Positions 42,592 to 52,500 of a DNA stretch of 64,000 bases are shown here, piece by piece (within the stretch, counting starts at the first letter, position 1; every line of letters begins with the position of its first letter). Source of the stretch: Cupriavidus taiwanensis LMG 19424 (GTDB lineage Bacteria > Pseudomonadota > Gammaproteobacteria > Burkholderiales > Burkholderiaceae); the NCBI RefSeq assembly GCF_000069785.1, contig NC_010530.1, positions 800,001 through 864,000 of the forward strand, given 5' to 3'. The notes below the pieces were generated by a model. That model was not told where the DNA came from. It searched no databases and saw nothing but the letters and a program-made list of their open reading frames with translations. The position numbers and the translations under genes are program-made.

Positions 42592-43527
42592 TCAGATAGC
42601 GCGTGGGCGCGCGCGGGCGGATGCGGCGGTTGCCTCTGCCACGGCGGCGCGCACGCATTCGGCCAGCAATTCCGACGCACGGGAGCGCGTGGCGCGCGCC
42701 GCGCGGGCGATCACCAGCGGCTGGCGCACGGTCTCTTCCCGTATCGGTTTTTCCACCACGGCGGCGATCTGGGATGACGCGGGTGCCTGCGTGATCAGCA
42801 GCGCCACGCCCAGGCCGTTGGCCACCATGCCGCGCGCCAGCTCCAGCGAGGTGGCGCGGTAGCGCACTTCGGGCTGCAGCCCGTATTGCCAGAACGGCGC
42901 CATCAGGAATTCGCGGCTGTGCGGCAGGTCGATCAGGATCAGCGGCTCCTGGGCCAGGTCGTGCAGAGAGAGGCTGCCGCGGCGCCGGGCCAGCCGCGAG
43001 CCGGCTGGCACCAGGCCGTAGGGCCGCAGCTCCGCCAGCCGTTCGCGCTCGAGGTCTTCGGGCATGCCGACGTCGTAGCTCAGCGCCAGCTCGATCTGCC
43101 CGCCATGCAGCCAGTCTTCCAGCTGGGCCAGGTCGCCCTCGACAAATCGCACCGCCAGGTTCGGATAACGCTCGCGCGCCATGCGCAGCACCACCGGCAG
43201 GTAAACCGGCGCCAGCGTGCGGAACACCCCGATCTGCACTTCGCCGGCCGCGCCGTCGCCGCTCTTGTCGACTTCGAACGCCGTGGCCGCGCCAAGGATG
43301 TGGCGCGCTTCGGCCAGCTTGCGCGCGCCAAAGCGGGTCAGGGTCATGCGCGCGCCGGCGTCGCGCGCGAACAGGGCTTCGTCGAACAGCGTCTCCAGTT
43401 CGCGGATGGCCACGGAGATGGACGGCTGCGAGACGTTCAGCAGCCTGGCCGCCGCCGTGGTGCTGCCGGTTTCCGCGGTCGCGGCGAAGTAGCGCAACCG
43501 CCGCAGCGAGATGCGGGAAACAGGCAT
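42592..43527 (-). CDS. LysR-family transcriptional regulator
   Basis: 311 residues. Winged helix at residues about 4-64 (ISLRRLRYFAATAETGSTTA, AARLLNVSQPSISVAIRELE), ligand domain from about 95 (VQIGVFRTLAPVYLPVVLRM; EVRYRATSLELARGMVANGL, GVALLITQAPASSQ). It is divergent from the CoA-transferase/acyl-CoA dehydrogenase pair and probably regulates it. No clear palindrome of the T-N11-A type stands out in the 116-bp gap. The C-terminal 20 residues are Ala/Arg rich and probably disordered. Confidence 0.92.
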   Translation of the reverse strand: MPVSRISLRRLRYFAATAETGSTTAAARLLNVSQPSISVAIRELETLFDEALFARDAGARMTLTRFGARKLAEARHILGAATAFEVDKSGDGAAGEVQIGVFRTLAPVYLPVVLRMARERYPNLAVRFVEGDLAQLEDWLHGGQIELALSYDVGMPEDLERERLAELRPYGLVPAGSRLARRRGSLSLHDLAQEPLILIDLPHSREFLMAPFWQYGLQPEVRYRATSLELARGMVANGLGVALLITQAPASSQIAAVVEKPIREETVRQPLVIARAARATRSRASELLAECVRAAVAEATAASARARPRAI

Positions 43528-43643
43528 CAGGAAATCCTATAGGCGCTAGTCGAATTCCATATTTTACTTGATAGGCTGCGGTGCGCAGAATCGAGCCACT
43601 GAAACGCAAGCCCATGCGCTTGCAAGCCATCGAGGAGCAAGCC

Positions 43644-44822
43644 TTGGACCCTTCCAGCCATTCCAACCTGCCGCTGGCCGGCATCCGCGTGATCGACTTT
43701 TCGCGGGTGCTCGCCGGCCCCTATTGCACGGCGCTGCTGGGCGACCTCGGCGCCGAGGTGATCAAGATCGAGCCGCCGGGCGGCGACGACTACCGCGCCG
43801 TCGGGCCCTTCGTGGACGGCAGGAGCGGGTTGTTCTCGGCGATGAACCGCAACAAGCAGAGCATCGTCATCGACCTGAAGACCGTAGCGGGGCTGGAACT
43901 GGCCCGCACGCTGTGCACGCGTGCCGACGTGGTGGTGGAGAACTTCCGCCCTGGCGTGGCGGACAAGCTGGGCATCGGCTACGAGGCGCTGCGGGCGCTG
44001 AATCCATCGCTGGTCTACGCCAGCGTGTCGGGCTTCGGCCAGACCGGGCCGGAGTCGCACCGGCCGGCCTACGACATCATCCTGCAGGCGATGTGCGGGC
44101 TGATGGACGCCACCGGCGCGCCGGACGGTGCGCCGACCATGCTTGGCGAGGCGGTGTCGGATGCGGTCAGCGGGCTCTTTGCCTCGTGGGGGGTGCTGGC
44201 GGCGCTGCTGGCGCGCGAGAAGAACGGGCGCGGCACGCATGTCGATGTGTCGATGTTCGACGCCACGCTGAGCCTGAGCGCGACGCTGGTCGCGCGCTAC
44301 GCCGCCACCGGGCGGGCGCCGCAACGGGTGGGCAACCGGCATCCCTCTTCCGCGCCGTTTGGCGTGTACCGCGCCGCGGATGGGTTCTACGTGGTGGCGG
44401 TGCTCAACAACAAGCTGTTCCACACGCTGGCCGAGACCATCGGCTGCCCGGAGATGGCGCACGACCCGCGCTTTGCCGATGACGAGTCGCGTTGCCGCTT
44501 CGAGCCCGCACTGCGCGCCGGCCTGGAAGCGTGGTCGTCCGGTCGCACCGTCGCCGAGGTGAACCGCCTGCTGGGTGCGGCGGGTATTCCAGTCGCGCCG
44601 ATCCGCAATGTCAGGCAGGCGCTGGAGAGCGCGCATGCGGTTCATCGGGGCCTGCTGACCGAAGTGGCCGGGCCGGATGGCAGCACCATGCGGCTGCCGT
44701 CGCAGCCGGTGAAGTTCTCGGGGTATGGCCCCAACCGCGTCACCCCCGCACCCGAGCTGGGACAGCACACCGAGGCCATCCTGGCCGCGCAGGAAAACAG
44801 CAAGGAGACACAGCATGCTTAA
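43644..44822 (+). CDS. CaiB/BaiF-family CoA-transferase
   Basis: 392 residues if translation begins at the TTG at 43644, which follows GAGGAG by 6 nt and gives MDPSSHSNLPLAGIRVIDFS. An in-frame ATG at 43614 and a GTG at 43581 lack a ribosome site. Family III CoA-transferase marks: RVLAGPYCTALLGDLGAEVI, IEPPGGDDYRAVGPF, NRNKQSIVIDLKTVAGLELA, and VVENFRPGVADKLGIGYEAL, close to the catalytic Asp region. It moves CoA between acyl groups, probably to activate a carboxylic acid for the acyl-CoA dehydrogenase encoded by the overlapping downstream gene. Confidence 0.9.
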   Translation: MDPSSHSNLPLAGIRVIDFSRVLAGPYCTALLGDLGAEVIKIEPPGGDDYRAVGPFVDGRSGLFSAMNRNKQSIVIDLKTVAGLELARTLCTRADVVVENFRPGVADKLGIGYEALRALNPSLVYASVSGFGQTGPESHRPAYDIILQAMCGLMDATGAPDGAPTMLGEAVSDAVSGLFASWGVLAALLAREKNGRGTHVDVSMFDATLSLSATLVARYAATGRAPQRVGNRHPSSAPFGVYRAADGFYVVAVLNNKLFHTLAETIGCPEMAHDPRFADDESRCRFEPALRAGLEAWSSGRTVAEVNRLLGAAGIPVAPIRNVRQALESAHAVHRGLLTEVAGPDGSTMRLPSQPVKFSGYGPNRVTPAPELGQHTEAILAAQENSKETQHA

Positions 44823-45954
44823 ACGACTGGGCGTCGAGCCGGCCGACCTGGAAATCGCCGATGCCATCGGCCGCTTTGCGCAAAGCGAACTGGCGCCGAA
44901 GGCGGCAGAAGTGGACCGAGCGGAGCTGTCCACCACGCGCTATGTGCCGCAACTGGCCGAATTGGGCCTGATGGGGATGAACTTGCCGGAACGCTGGGGC
45001 GGCACGGAGACGTCGCCGGTGGCGTTGATCCTGTCGCTGGCGGAAGTTGCCAAGGCCTGCGCTTCGACATCGTCGATGCTCGGCGCGCACTACCTGGCCA
45101 CCGATTCCATCCTGATCGGCGGGGACGACAGCCAGCGCGCACGCTACCTGCCCGACGCGGCGGCCGGGACGCGGCTGGGCGCGTTTGCGCTCACCGAGCC
45201 GCGCGCCGGGTCCAACCCGGCCGACATGGCCACGCGCGCCACGCCGGAAGGCGATGGCTACCGGCTGCGTGGGGTCAAGCACTTTATCTCCAATGCCGAG
45301 GCGGCGGACTTTATCGTGGTCTATGCCAAGACCGACCCGGCGGCGGGCACGCGCGGCATCAGCGCCTTCGTGGTGGAGCGCCACAGCGACGGCGTGCAGG
45401 TGGCGCCGGCGGAGAAGCTGATGGGCATCCACGGTGCCCCGGCGCATGAGGTGGCGCTGGACTGCTTCGTGCCTGCCGCCAACCGCCTGGGGCCCGAAGG
45501 CACGGGTTTCCGCACCGCGATGAAAGTGCTGGACAACAGCCGGCTCGACGTCGCCGCCACCAGCCTGGGCATTGCCGAGGCGGCGCTGGCCTGCGCGGTG
45601 GACTGGGCCCGGCAGCGCCAGGTTGGCGGCGAGCCGCTGGCGCGCAAGCAGGGCCTGCAATGGATGTTCGCGGACATGCGCACGCGGCTGGAGGCGGCCT
45701 GGCTGCTGACGCTGCAGGCCGCGGCGCGGCGCCGCGACGGCGAGCCCTTTACCGAGCAGGCGTCGATGGCCAAGCTCTATGCGTCGGAGATGGTGGGGTT
45801 CGTCACCGATGCCGCGCTGCAGATTCACGGCGGCTACGGCTTCACGCGTGAAATGCCGCTGGAGCGGCTGGTGCGCGACGCGCGCATCCTGCGCATCTAC
45901 GAAGGCTCGTCGGAAATCCAGCGGACGGTGATCGCGCGCGCGGTGCTGGGATAG
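44815..45954 (+). CDS. Acyl-CoA dehydrogenase
   Basis: 379 residues from MLKRLGVEPADLEIADAIGR; AAGGAG lies 8 nt upstream. Standard marks: GAFALTEPRAGSNPADMATR, GVKHFISNAEAADFIVVYA, MGIHGAPAHEVALDCF and ILRIYEGSSEIQRTVIARAV with the catalytic Glu region. It oxidises an acyl-CoA to the 2-enoyl-CoA with FAD, passing electrons to ETF. Its ATG lies inside the stop region of the CoA-transferase (8-bp overlap), so the two work together in one acid-degradation route. Confidence 0.92.
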   Translation: MLKRLGVEPADLEIADAIGRFAQSELAPKAAEVDRAELSTTRYVPQLAELGLMGMNLPERWGGTETSPVALILSLAEVAKACASTSSMLGAHYLATDSILIGGDDSQRARYLPDAAAGTRLGAFALTEPRAGSNPADMATRATPEGDGYRLRGVKHFISNAEAADFIVVYAKTDPAAGTRGISAFVVERHSDGVQVAPAEKLMGIHGAPAHEVALDCFVPAANRLGPEGTGFRTAMKVLDNSRLDVAATSLGIAEAALACAVDWARQRQVGGEPLARKQGLQWMFADMRTRLEAAWLLTLQAAARRRDGEPFTEQASMAKLYASEMVGFVTDAALQIHGGYGFTREMPLERLVRDARILRIYEGSSEIQRTVIARAVLG

Positions 45955-45978
45955 GCGCCGCCGGAAGGCCGGCGGCGC
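45955..45978. terminator. Strong hairpin between convergent genes
   Basis: GCGCCGCCGG and CCGGCGGCGC form a perfect 10-bp stem with loop AAGG, immediately after the TAG of the acyl-CoA dehydrogenase and before the ProQ-like gene end. No T-tract, but the position suits a bidirectional terminator. Confidence 0.6.
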
Positions 45979-45981
45979 GGG

Positions 45982-46671
45982 TCAGTGCGTTTCGGGGGTG
46001 TCAGGCGTAGCCGGTGCCGGTGCCTCGGCAGGCGCCGCGACTGCTTCCGCCGCGGCCGGAGCGGCGGGCGCCGCCGTTGCAGCAGGCGCGGCAGCCTTGG
46101 CCTTCTGGCGTGCGGCGCCGGCGCGGCGCGCCTTCAGTTGCTGGGCGCGCTTGGCATCCGCCAGCGTGACCACGCCGGCCTCGTTGCCGTCCAGATCCAG
46201 CCGCTTGGCGCCTTCCACCATACACGACCAGTAACGGGCGCCGCTGCACCAGGTGCGGATCGCCTCGCGCAGTTCCGCCTCGTTCAGGCCAAGCTTTCCA
46301 GCATGCTGGGTCAGGTCTTCGAAGGTACCGATCTTCAGCGGCACTTTCGGGGCCGGGTTCTTGGGGAAGGCCTTGGGGAAATGCTTCTGCAGCCGGGCAA
46401 TGGAATGCACTACCGGATCGACCTGTTTGCCCGGTGCGGCGGCCGGCGCCGCACGGCGGCCCCTGGCGTCCGCGGGTACGTCGGTACCCGCCCCGGCACG
46501 CTCGCCGTCGCGCGGACGGTTCGGTGCGCCCTTCGAGGCGCCCTTGGACGCGCCGGTGGTGGCGCCGCTGGCCGCGCCCTTGCGCGGGCCCTTGCGCTGG
46601 CCCTTCTGTGATTCGGCGGCCGCCTTCTTGGCGAGTTGGTCCCTGAGTGCTGCCAGTTGTTCGAAGCCCAT
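45982..46671 (-). CDS. ProQ/FinO-domain RNA chaperone
   Basis: 229 residues. N-terminus MGFEQLAALRDQLAKKAAAE, then a Lys/Gly/Ser/Thr-rich linker (residues about 20-85, KGAS/TGAS repeats). The ProQ/FinO domain occupies about 85-180: HSIARLQKHFPKAFPKNPAP, VPLKIGTFEDLTQHAGKLGL, AELREAIRTWCSGARYWSCM. The C-terminal 45 residues are Ala/Pro/Glu rich. FinO/ProQ domains bind structured RNA terminators and protect or pair small RNAs. The start was chosen at MGFEQ; the longer frame has no family support. Confidence 0.9.
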   Translation of the reverse strand: MGFEQLAALRDQLAKKAAAESQKGQRKGPRKGAASGATTGASKGASKGAPNRPRDGERAGAGTDVPADARGRRAAPAAAPGKQVDPVVHSIARLQKHFPKAFPKNPAPKVPLKIGTFEDLTQHAGKLGLNEAELREAIRTWCSGARYWSCMVEGAKRLDLDGNEAGVVTLADAKRAQQLKARRAGAARQKAKAAAPAATAAPAAPAAAEAVAAPAEAPAPATPDTPETH

Positions 46672-46838
46672 GATGTCTGCCGTTGTGTGAACCGGGATTG
46701 TATCAAGGCCGGGCAGCCAGGCGCCGGCCCTCACGGGGCGCTCCCCCCCGCGATGGCCGGCCAGCGCGGAACAGGGCAGGGGAGGGCGACGCTAGCGCCG
46801 GTGGACCGTCCGGTCGCGGCCGATGCCTTGCATGGCGG

Positions 46839-47066
46839 TCATGCCGGCAGGTTTGCGCGGGCGCCGTATCGGGAAACCCGGCAACTGGCAGCATGCGGAC
46901 CCATGTAAACGAGGGCCGCGGCCGGGAATCGCGCAGTATGGGCCTCCATGCTGGCGAAAGAGTCAAAGCCGGTCACGCCGCCTTTGGATCCGTCGTCAAA
47001 GACCGGCGTCGCATACCATCTGCCGCACAACGGCCCCTGCAGGATGAACTTGACGATATTGGGCAC
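46839..47066 (-). CDS. Small hypothetical protein with a GTG start
   Basis: 75 residues reading MPNIVKFILQGPLCGRWYAT and VFDDGSKGGVTGFDSFASME; the GTG at 47066 follows CAGGAG by 5 nt. A regular beta-strand/turn pattern and a low Arg content separate it from the overlapping shadows. No signal peptide or known motif. Function unknown. Confidence 0.6.
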   Translation of the reverse strand: MPNIVKFILQGPLCGRWYATPVFDDGSKGGVTGFDSFASMEAHTARFPAAALVYMGPHAASCRVSRYGARANLPA

Positions 47067-47121
47067 ATCCGCTCCTGGTTTAGAGGCACCATGCCTGCCT
47101 TGTAGGCTCCACTTTCCGGAA

Positions 47122-47230
47122 GTTCAGTTAACCACCGTCGTTCCCGCGAAGGCGGAACCCAGTGACTTTAAAAGACGCTGGATTCCCGCCTGCGCGGGAA
47201 TGACGGTAGTGTTTGATGCCTTAACTGAAC
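47122..47230. repeat. 109-bp miniature inverted-repeat element
   Basis: Outer ends GTTCAGTTAA / TTAACTGAAC are perfect inverted repeats. Inner arms ACCGTCGTTCCCGCG (47134-47148) and CGCGGGAATGACGGT (47193-47207) match at 14 of 15. No coding capacity. It has the form of a MITE or large REP element. It lies between the two small minus-strand genes. Confidence 0.75.
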
Positions 47231-47240
47231 GGTATTGGGG

Positions 47241-47510
47241 CTACCGGCTGGTCATTGGGGTCGGCCGGGCCGCCTTGCGCTGGGCGCCGCGGATGTCGGT
47301 GTAGCCCTGCTCCCGCATATCGATCCAGACCTTGCCCCAGGCAATGCCTTCCGCCATGGCGCGTTCCAGGGTCCGGTGGCAGCCGAGCGGCCCTGACTGA
47401 ATCACGGTCTCGCCATCGCGCTCGACGGATACGGATGCCTCGAACAAGGCATCGGCCAGCGGGCGGGCATTGCCGCGCACGACATAGCCAAAATAGTGCT
47501 GTGTGGCCAT
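47241..47510 (-). CDS. Small conserved-type protein, 89 residues
   Basis: MATQHYFGYVVRGNARPLAD, then LFEASVSVERDGETVIQSGP and ERAMAEGIAWGKVWIDMREQ. GGAGAG lies about 7 nt upstream of the ATG. The strand-helix order (beta strand, strand, long helix AMAEGIAWGKVWID) is that of a small alpha/beta domain similar in outline to DUF2188-like proteins. The last 20 residues are basic. Function unknown. Confidence 0.75.
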   Translation of the reverse strand: MATQHYFGYVVRGNARPLADALFEASVSVERDGETVIQSGPLGCHRTLERAMAEGIAWGKVWIDMREQGYTDIRGAQRKAARPTPMTSR

Positions 47511-47821
47511 CGCTGCTCTCCTTGTCTACCCGTCCTTGTTCGGCCTCACGCCGGGGGCATCCTGTTGCATCGAGGCCAGGCGGGTCGCCTGCATCGTCTT
47601 CCCTGCAATGCTAGCGAACCCGAATCCCCGACGGGGAATGGGCGGGCTGTACGGAATCATGGCTTTCGTACTCGAAAAATGGCCTTGACTCCTTGCCCAT
47701 AGCCGCCGGCACAGCGTTGGCTTGATGTACATTGCCTGCATTGGCTGCGCGCGTGCGTCAGGCACGTCCGTGGCAATGCGGTGATCGGACCTCCTCGCCA
47801 CAGCCCTGTACCGGCCCTGTC
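47511..47821. other. Divergent gap upstream of the resolvase-like gene
   Basis: 311 bp without a gene. It contains a perfect short dyad TCCCCG-A-CGGGGA near 47624-47636. No clear promoter pair was found; the frames present are shadow-like. Confidence 0.4.
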
Positions 47822-48433
47822 ATGCCATCGACATTCATCTATTCGAATCGCGCCCGCAATCCCGAGGCAATGGAGGCCGAACTGCACATTGCCGATCGCG
47901 CGGGATATACCGTGGACCTGCACCGGGCCTTCTGGGAGCACGAGCCGCCCTCGGTGCTGGTTGCTGACCGGCCCAGGCTGCAGGCGATGATGCGGCAGGT
48001 CCGCCGGGGCGACGTGGTGGTGGTGATGGCATTGCGCTGCCTCGGGTCCACCGTGGCCGAGACGCTGGAAACCATCGGCAAAGTGCGGCGGCTGGGCGCA
48101 GCGTTGCATTGCCTGCAGCTTGGCCCTGACGACCTGGCAAGCGCCACGCCGCCCGAAGCGGTGAAAGTCCTGCGTGCCGCGGCATCGCTGGACGGCGCCA
48201 CGCGCAGCGCACGCATCCGCGAGAGCCTGGCAGCGGCCAAGGCGGTCGGGCACCCCGTCGGCCGCCCGCCGAAACACACGCCGGAACAGCGCGATGCCAT
48301 CCTTCGCGCCCTGAACGCCGGGGAATCGGTCAGCGCCGCCGCCAGGCGATTCGACACCACGCGCCAGACGGTAATGCGGATTCGCGCCAGCGCCGGCGCC
48401 ACTCCGCCGACAGCCGAAGCCGCCAAGGCCTGA
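47822..48433 (+). CDS. Resolvase-fold protein with degenerate catalytic residues
   Basis: 203 residues. The N-terminal serine-recombinase fold is recognisable (RAGYTVDLHRAFWEHE, ADRPRLQAMMRQVRRGDVVV, VMALRCLGSTVAETLETIGK). The C-terminal Hin-type helix-turn-helix is clear (GRPPKHTPEQRDAILRALNA, VSAAARRFDTTRQTVMRIRA). The active site is lost: YSNRAR replaces YARVST, so the catalytic Ser is Ala11, and LRCLGST replaces LDRLGRS, so the DR and R residues are R, C and S. It should bind DNA but not recombine it; a regulatory role is likely. Confidence 0.8.
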   Translation: MPSTFIYSNRARNPEAMEAELHIADRAGYTVDLHRAFWEHEPPSVLVADRPRLQAMMRQVRRGDVVVVMALRCLGSTVAETLETIGKVRRLGAALHCLQLGPDDLASATPPEAVKVLRAAASLDGATRSARIRESLAAAKAVGHPVGRPPKHTPEQRDAILRALNAGESVSAAARRFDTTRQTVMRIRASAGATPPTAEAAKA

Positions 48434-48547
48434 ACCGGCGCAGCGGCGCGCGCCACCCTCCGCAAGCCGCCCTCGGTACGGCCGGTATTGCGCTTGGAAC
48501 GAGACTTGCGTGAAGCGAGATATTCACTCGCGGATGGCGGAGGTCTT

Positions 48548-49516
48548 ATGATGCGCGACACCGTTGTGGTCGGTACCTCCTCCGGGGGCGTCGACGCCTT
48601 GCGCGAACTCGCGGCCGGTCTGCCGGCCGGCTTCGACGCCGCCATCCTGGTGGTGCTGCACATCGGCGCGAATCCCAGCATGCTGCCGCAGATGCTGGCC
48701 CGGGCCGGGCCCTTGCCGGCGCACCACGCGCGCAATGGCGAAGCGGTACTACCGGGGGTCATCTATGTCGCGCCGCCCGACCATCATCTGATGATCGACG
48801 GCGAACGCACCGTGCTGCGGCGGGGCCCGAAGGAGAACTTCGCACGTCCCGCCATCGACCCGTTGTTCCGCAGCGCCGCGGTGACCCGGCGCAGCCGTGT
48901 AGTGGGAGCAATCCTGACCGGTCAGCTCGACGATGGCACCGCGGGCTTGCAGGCGGTGCACCAGTGCGGCGGGATCACCATCGTCCAGGACCCCGACAGT
49001 GCCTATGCGCCGGACATGCCGCGCAATGCGCTGAGCGCCGTTTCTCCCGATTTCGTACTGCCGCTGGCTGCCATTGCCCCGCAGCTCGCTCAGCTGGCGG
49101 GAACAACGGCCCATCCGGCGCCCGAGCCGCCACCGTCGCTGCTGCTGGAATATGCCATGTCGGTGGGCCCGACCTCGGTCGAGGCGGTGAAGCAGATTGC
49201 GCTGCCTTCGGCGCTCACCTGCCCGGAGTGTGGCGGCACGCTGTGGGAGATGCGCGGCGTGGTGCCGCCCCGCTTCCGCTGCCACACTGGCCACACTTTC
49301 GGGCTTTCCACGCTGCGCGATGCGTGCAAGAACGCGCTGGAGCACACGCTTTACGATGCCTTGCGTGCCCTGCACGAGCAGAATGAACTTTATACACGTA
49401 TTGCGGCGTATTATATGCAAACGGGGGACGTTGACGTTGCCCGTCAGTACACCGACGCAGCTGGCCGCGCAGCAGCGTCCGCGAAGCGCATAGAAGGCTG
49501 GCTTCGCGAGAGCTAG
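48548..49516 (+). CDS. CheB-type methylesterase with C-terminal zinc ribbon
   Basis: 322 residues starting MMRDTVVVGTSSGGVDALRE; GGAGG favours the second ATG at 48551. Catalytic triad candidates are Ser in GTSSGG, His in VVLHIG and Asp in TGQLDDGTAG. No receiver domain is fused in front, so it is not standard chemotaxis CheB. After about residue 220 there is a CPECGG...CHTGHTF zinc-ribbon-like segment and a helical tail (RDACKNALEHTLYDALRALH). It is 40 bp upstream of the CheB-CheR kinase gene and probably cooperates with it. Confidence 0.88.
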   Translation: MMRDTVVVGTSSGGVDALRELAAGLPAGFDAAILVVLHIGANPSMLPQMLARAGPLPAHHARNGEAVLPGVIYVAPPDHHLMIDGERTVLRRGPKENFARPAIDPLFRSAAVTRRSRVVGAILTGQLDDGTAGLQAVHQCGGITIVQDPDSAYAPDMPRNALSAVSPDFVLPLAAIAPQLAQLAGTTAHPAPEPPPSLLLEYAMSVGPTSVEAVKQIALPSALTCPECGGTLWEMRGVVPPRFRCHTGHTFGLSTLRDACKNALEHTLYDALRALHEQNELYTRIAAYYMQTGDVDVARQYTDAAGRAAASAKRIEGWLRES

Positions 49517-49556
49517 CGCGCTGTCTGGCCGGCGCATTCCATTTCATCCTGCAGCA

Positions 49557-52500
49557 ATGGCCAGTAAACACGAACGTTCCTTGCCGAGCCAGCTCGCCTT
49601 CCCCGTGGTGGGGATTGGCGCTTCGGCTGGAGGCATCGAAGCCCTGATCCAGATCTTTGAAGGCTTGCCAAGCACGACCGGCGCAGCCTTCGTGCTGGTG
49701 TTGCACCTGGCCCCCGACCATGCCAGCCACCTTGCCGAAGTCCTGCAGTCGCGAACCGGCATGCGGGTCCAGCAGGTCAGTGCTCCGATGCCGATCGAGG
49801 CGAACCAGGTCTATATCATCGCGCCGAACCACAACCTCACCATGGTGGACGGCTATCTGCGCGTGACCCCGCAGGAACCAGGCCCAAAACGCAGCACGGC
49901 AAACATCGACCTGTTCTTCCGCTCGCTGGCGGAGGCACACCGGGAGCGTGCCGTGTCGGTGGTGCTGTCCGGCGCCGGTTCAGACGGCTCGGTCGGGCTG
50001 ACCCGCGTGAAGGAGCTGGGCGGCATCGCGATCGCGCAGGAGCCCGAGGACGCCGAGTATTCGAGCATGCCGCGTTCGGCGATCAGCACCGGCGTGGTCG
50101 ACTTTATCGTGCGCGCCAGCGACATTCCGCAGCGCCTGCTGGACCTGTGGAATGCCAGCAGCCACATCCGGCTGCCTGAGGCGCTCGACGAAGACGGTGG
50201 TACCCCGGCCGAAGCCGCGCCGCAGTCCGAAAGCAACGAGCGGGCGCTGCGCGAGATCATGGTCATCCTGCGCACGCGTACCTCGCACGATTTCCGGCAT
50301 TACAAGCGCGCCACGGTACTGCGCCGTATCGAGCGCCGGCTGCAGGTCAACGGACTGACCGACCTGCAGCAATATCGCGACTACCTGCACCTGCATCCCG
50401 AGGAAACGCCCGCGCTGCTGCAGGACATGCTGATCAGCGTGACCAACTTCTTCCGCGACAAGGAAGCGTTCGACGCGCTGCGTGCGCAGGTGCTGCCGCA
50501 GCTGTTCGAGAACCGCACCGAGGGCGAAGTGATTCGCGCCTGGACCCCTGGCTGCGCAACCGGCGAAGAAGCGTATTCGCTCGCCATGCTGCTGCATGAG
50601 GCATCGGCGCAGACCGCGGAGCAGGTGCGCTTCCAGGTCTTCGCCACGGATATCGACGAGCGCGCCGTGGCCATCGCCCGCAACGGCCTGTACCCGGAGC
50701 CGATCGTGGCTGACGTCGACCCGGCCCGGATCCGCCAGTTCTTTACGAAGGAAGCTGCGCACCTGCGGGTGCGCAAGGAATTGCGTGAGCGTGTACTGTT
50801 CGCGCTGCACAACGTGCTGAGCGATCCGCCGTTCTCGCGCCTGGACCTGATCTGCTGCCGCAACCTGCTGATCTACGTCGACCGAGACGCCCAGGCTGAT
50901 ATCCTGCGCACCTTCCATTTCGCCTTGCGGCCCGGCGGCTATCTGTTCCTCGGCAACTCCGAAGCGGCCGACAGCGTCAGCAATCTCTTTTCCGTGGTGG
51001 ACAAGAAGGCGCGCATCTACCGTGCCAACGTCGCGGTGCGCTCCGACACCCCCATGCCGATGGCCATCGCCGGCATGGCCGCGGCGCGCAATCCGGTCTC
51101 GGTGCTGCCTGCGCCAGGCAAGCGCAAGTTTTCCTTTGGCGACCTGCACCAGCGGCTGATCGAGCAGCATGCGCCGCCGAGCGTGCTGGTCAGCCGGGAA
51201 TCCGAGATCGTGCATCTGTCGGATCGCGCCGGACGGTTCCTGCAGTACGTTGGCGGCGAACCGTCGCACAACATCATTGCGGTGGTGCGGCCCGAACTGC
51301 GGCTGGAGCTGCGCACCGCCATCTACCAGGCCCTGCAGACCAACCACAGTGTCGAAGCCCGGCGCGTGCTGCTCGAGCGGGACGGCAAGCACTTCTTCGT
51401 CAACATGACGGCGCGCCCGGTGCACGACGTCGAAGCCAATGGCGATTTCGTGCTGGTGCTCTTCGACGAAGTGGAAGACAGCATGAGCGCCGCGCCGACC
51501 GGCCAGCCAGGAGAAGAGCGCGATCCGATGATTGCGCAGCTGGAGCGGGAGCTGCAACGTACCAAGGAACAGCTGCAGGCCACGATCGAACAGTCCGAGA
51601 CGTCGACGGAAGAGCTGAAGGCCTCCAACGAAGAGTTGCAGGCGATCAACGAAGAGCTGCGCTCGGCCACCGAGGAACTGGAAACCAGCAAGGAAGAGCT
51701 GCAATCGATCAACGAGGAGCTCACCACCGTCAATGCCGAACTGAAGTCGAAGGTCGAGGAAACCGGCAAGATCAACGATGACCTGCAGAACCTGATTACC
51801 GCCAACGATATCGGCACCGTGTTCGTCGATCGCAGCATGTGCATCAAGCGGTATACCCCACGCGCGATCGATGTGTTCAGCATCATTCCGTCCGACATTG
51901 GCCGCTCGTTGCTCGACATCACGCACCGGCTCGAATACGACAAGCTCGCCGACGACGCCGCCGAGGCCTTCGACTCGCTGCGCCTGATCGAACGCGAGGT
52001 GCGCAGCAACGATGGCCGCTGGTACCTGGCGCGCTTCCTGCCTTATCGCACCACCGAAGACCGCATCGATGGCGCGGTGCTGTCCTTTATCGACATCACC
52101 TCGCGGCGCGCCGCCGAGGAGCGCCTGCGCGAAGGCGAGAAGCGCATGAACATCGTCGCCGAGAGCACGCGCGACTACGCCATCATCACCTTCGACGACC
52201 AGGGCCGCGTCACCAGCTGGAACACCGGCGCCGAGCGCATCTTTGGTGTCGGCGAAGCCGATATGCTGGGCCAGCCGGCGGAGACGCTGTACACGCCGGA
52301 AGACCGCGCCGCGGGCGTGCCGAAGGAGGAACTGGCGCAAGCGCGCATGTATGGCCGCATCGAGGAAGACCGCTGGCACGTGCGCAGGGACGGCAGCCGC
52401 TTCCGTAGCACCGGCGTGCTGTCCCGCCTGGACAAGGGCGGCGTCAGCGGCTTCGCCAAGATCCTGCGCGACCTGGACGAGCTGGCGCTGACGCGCATCG

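Noticed and set aside
49980-52379. A 799-residue open frame antisense to the hybrid kinase
   Set aside because: The real domains are all on the opposite strand; this frame has no recognisable motif.
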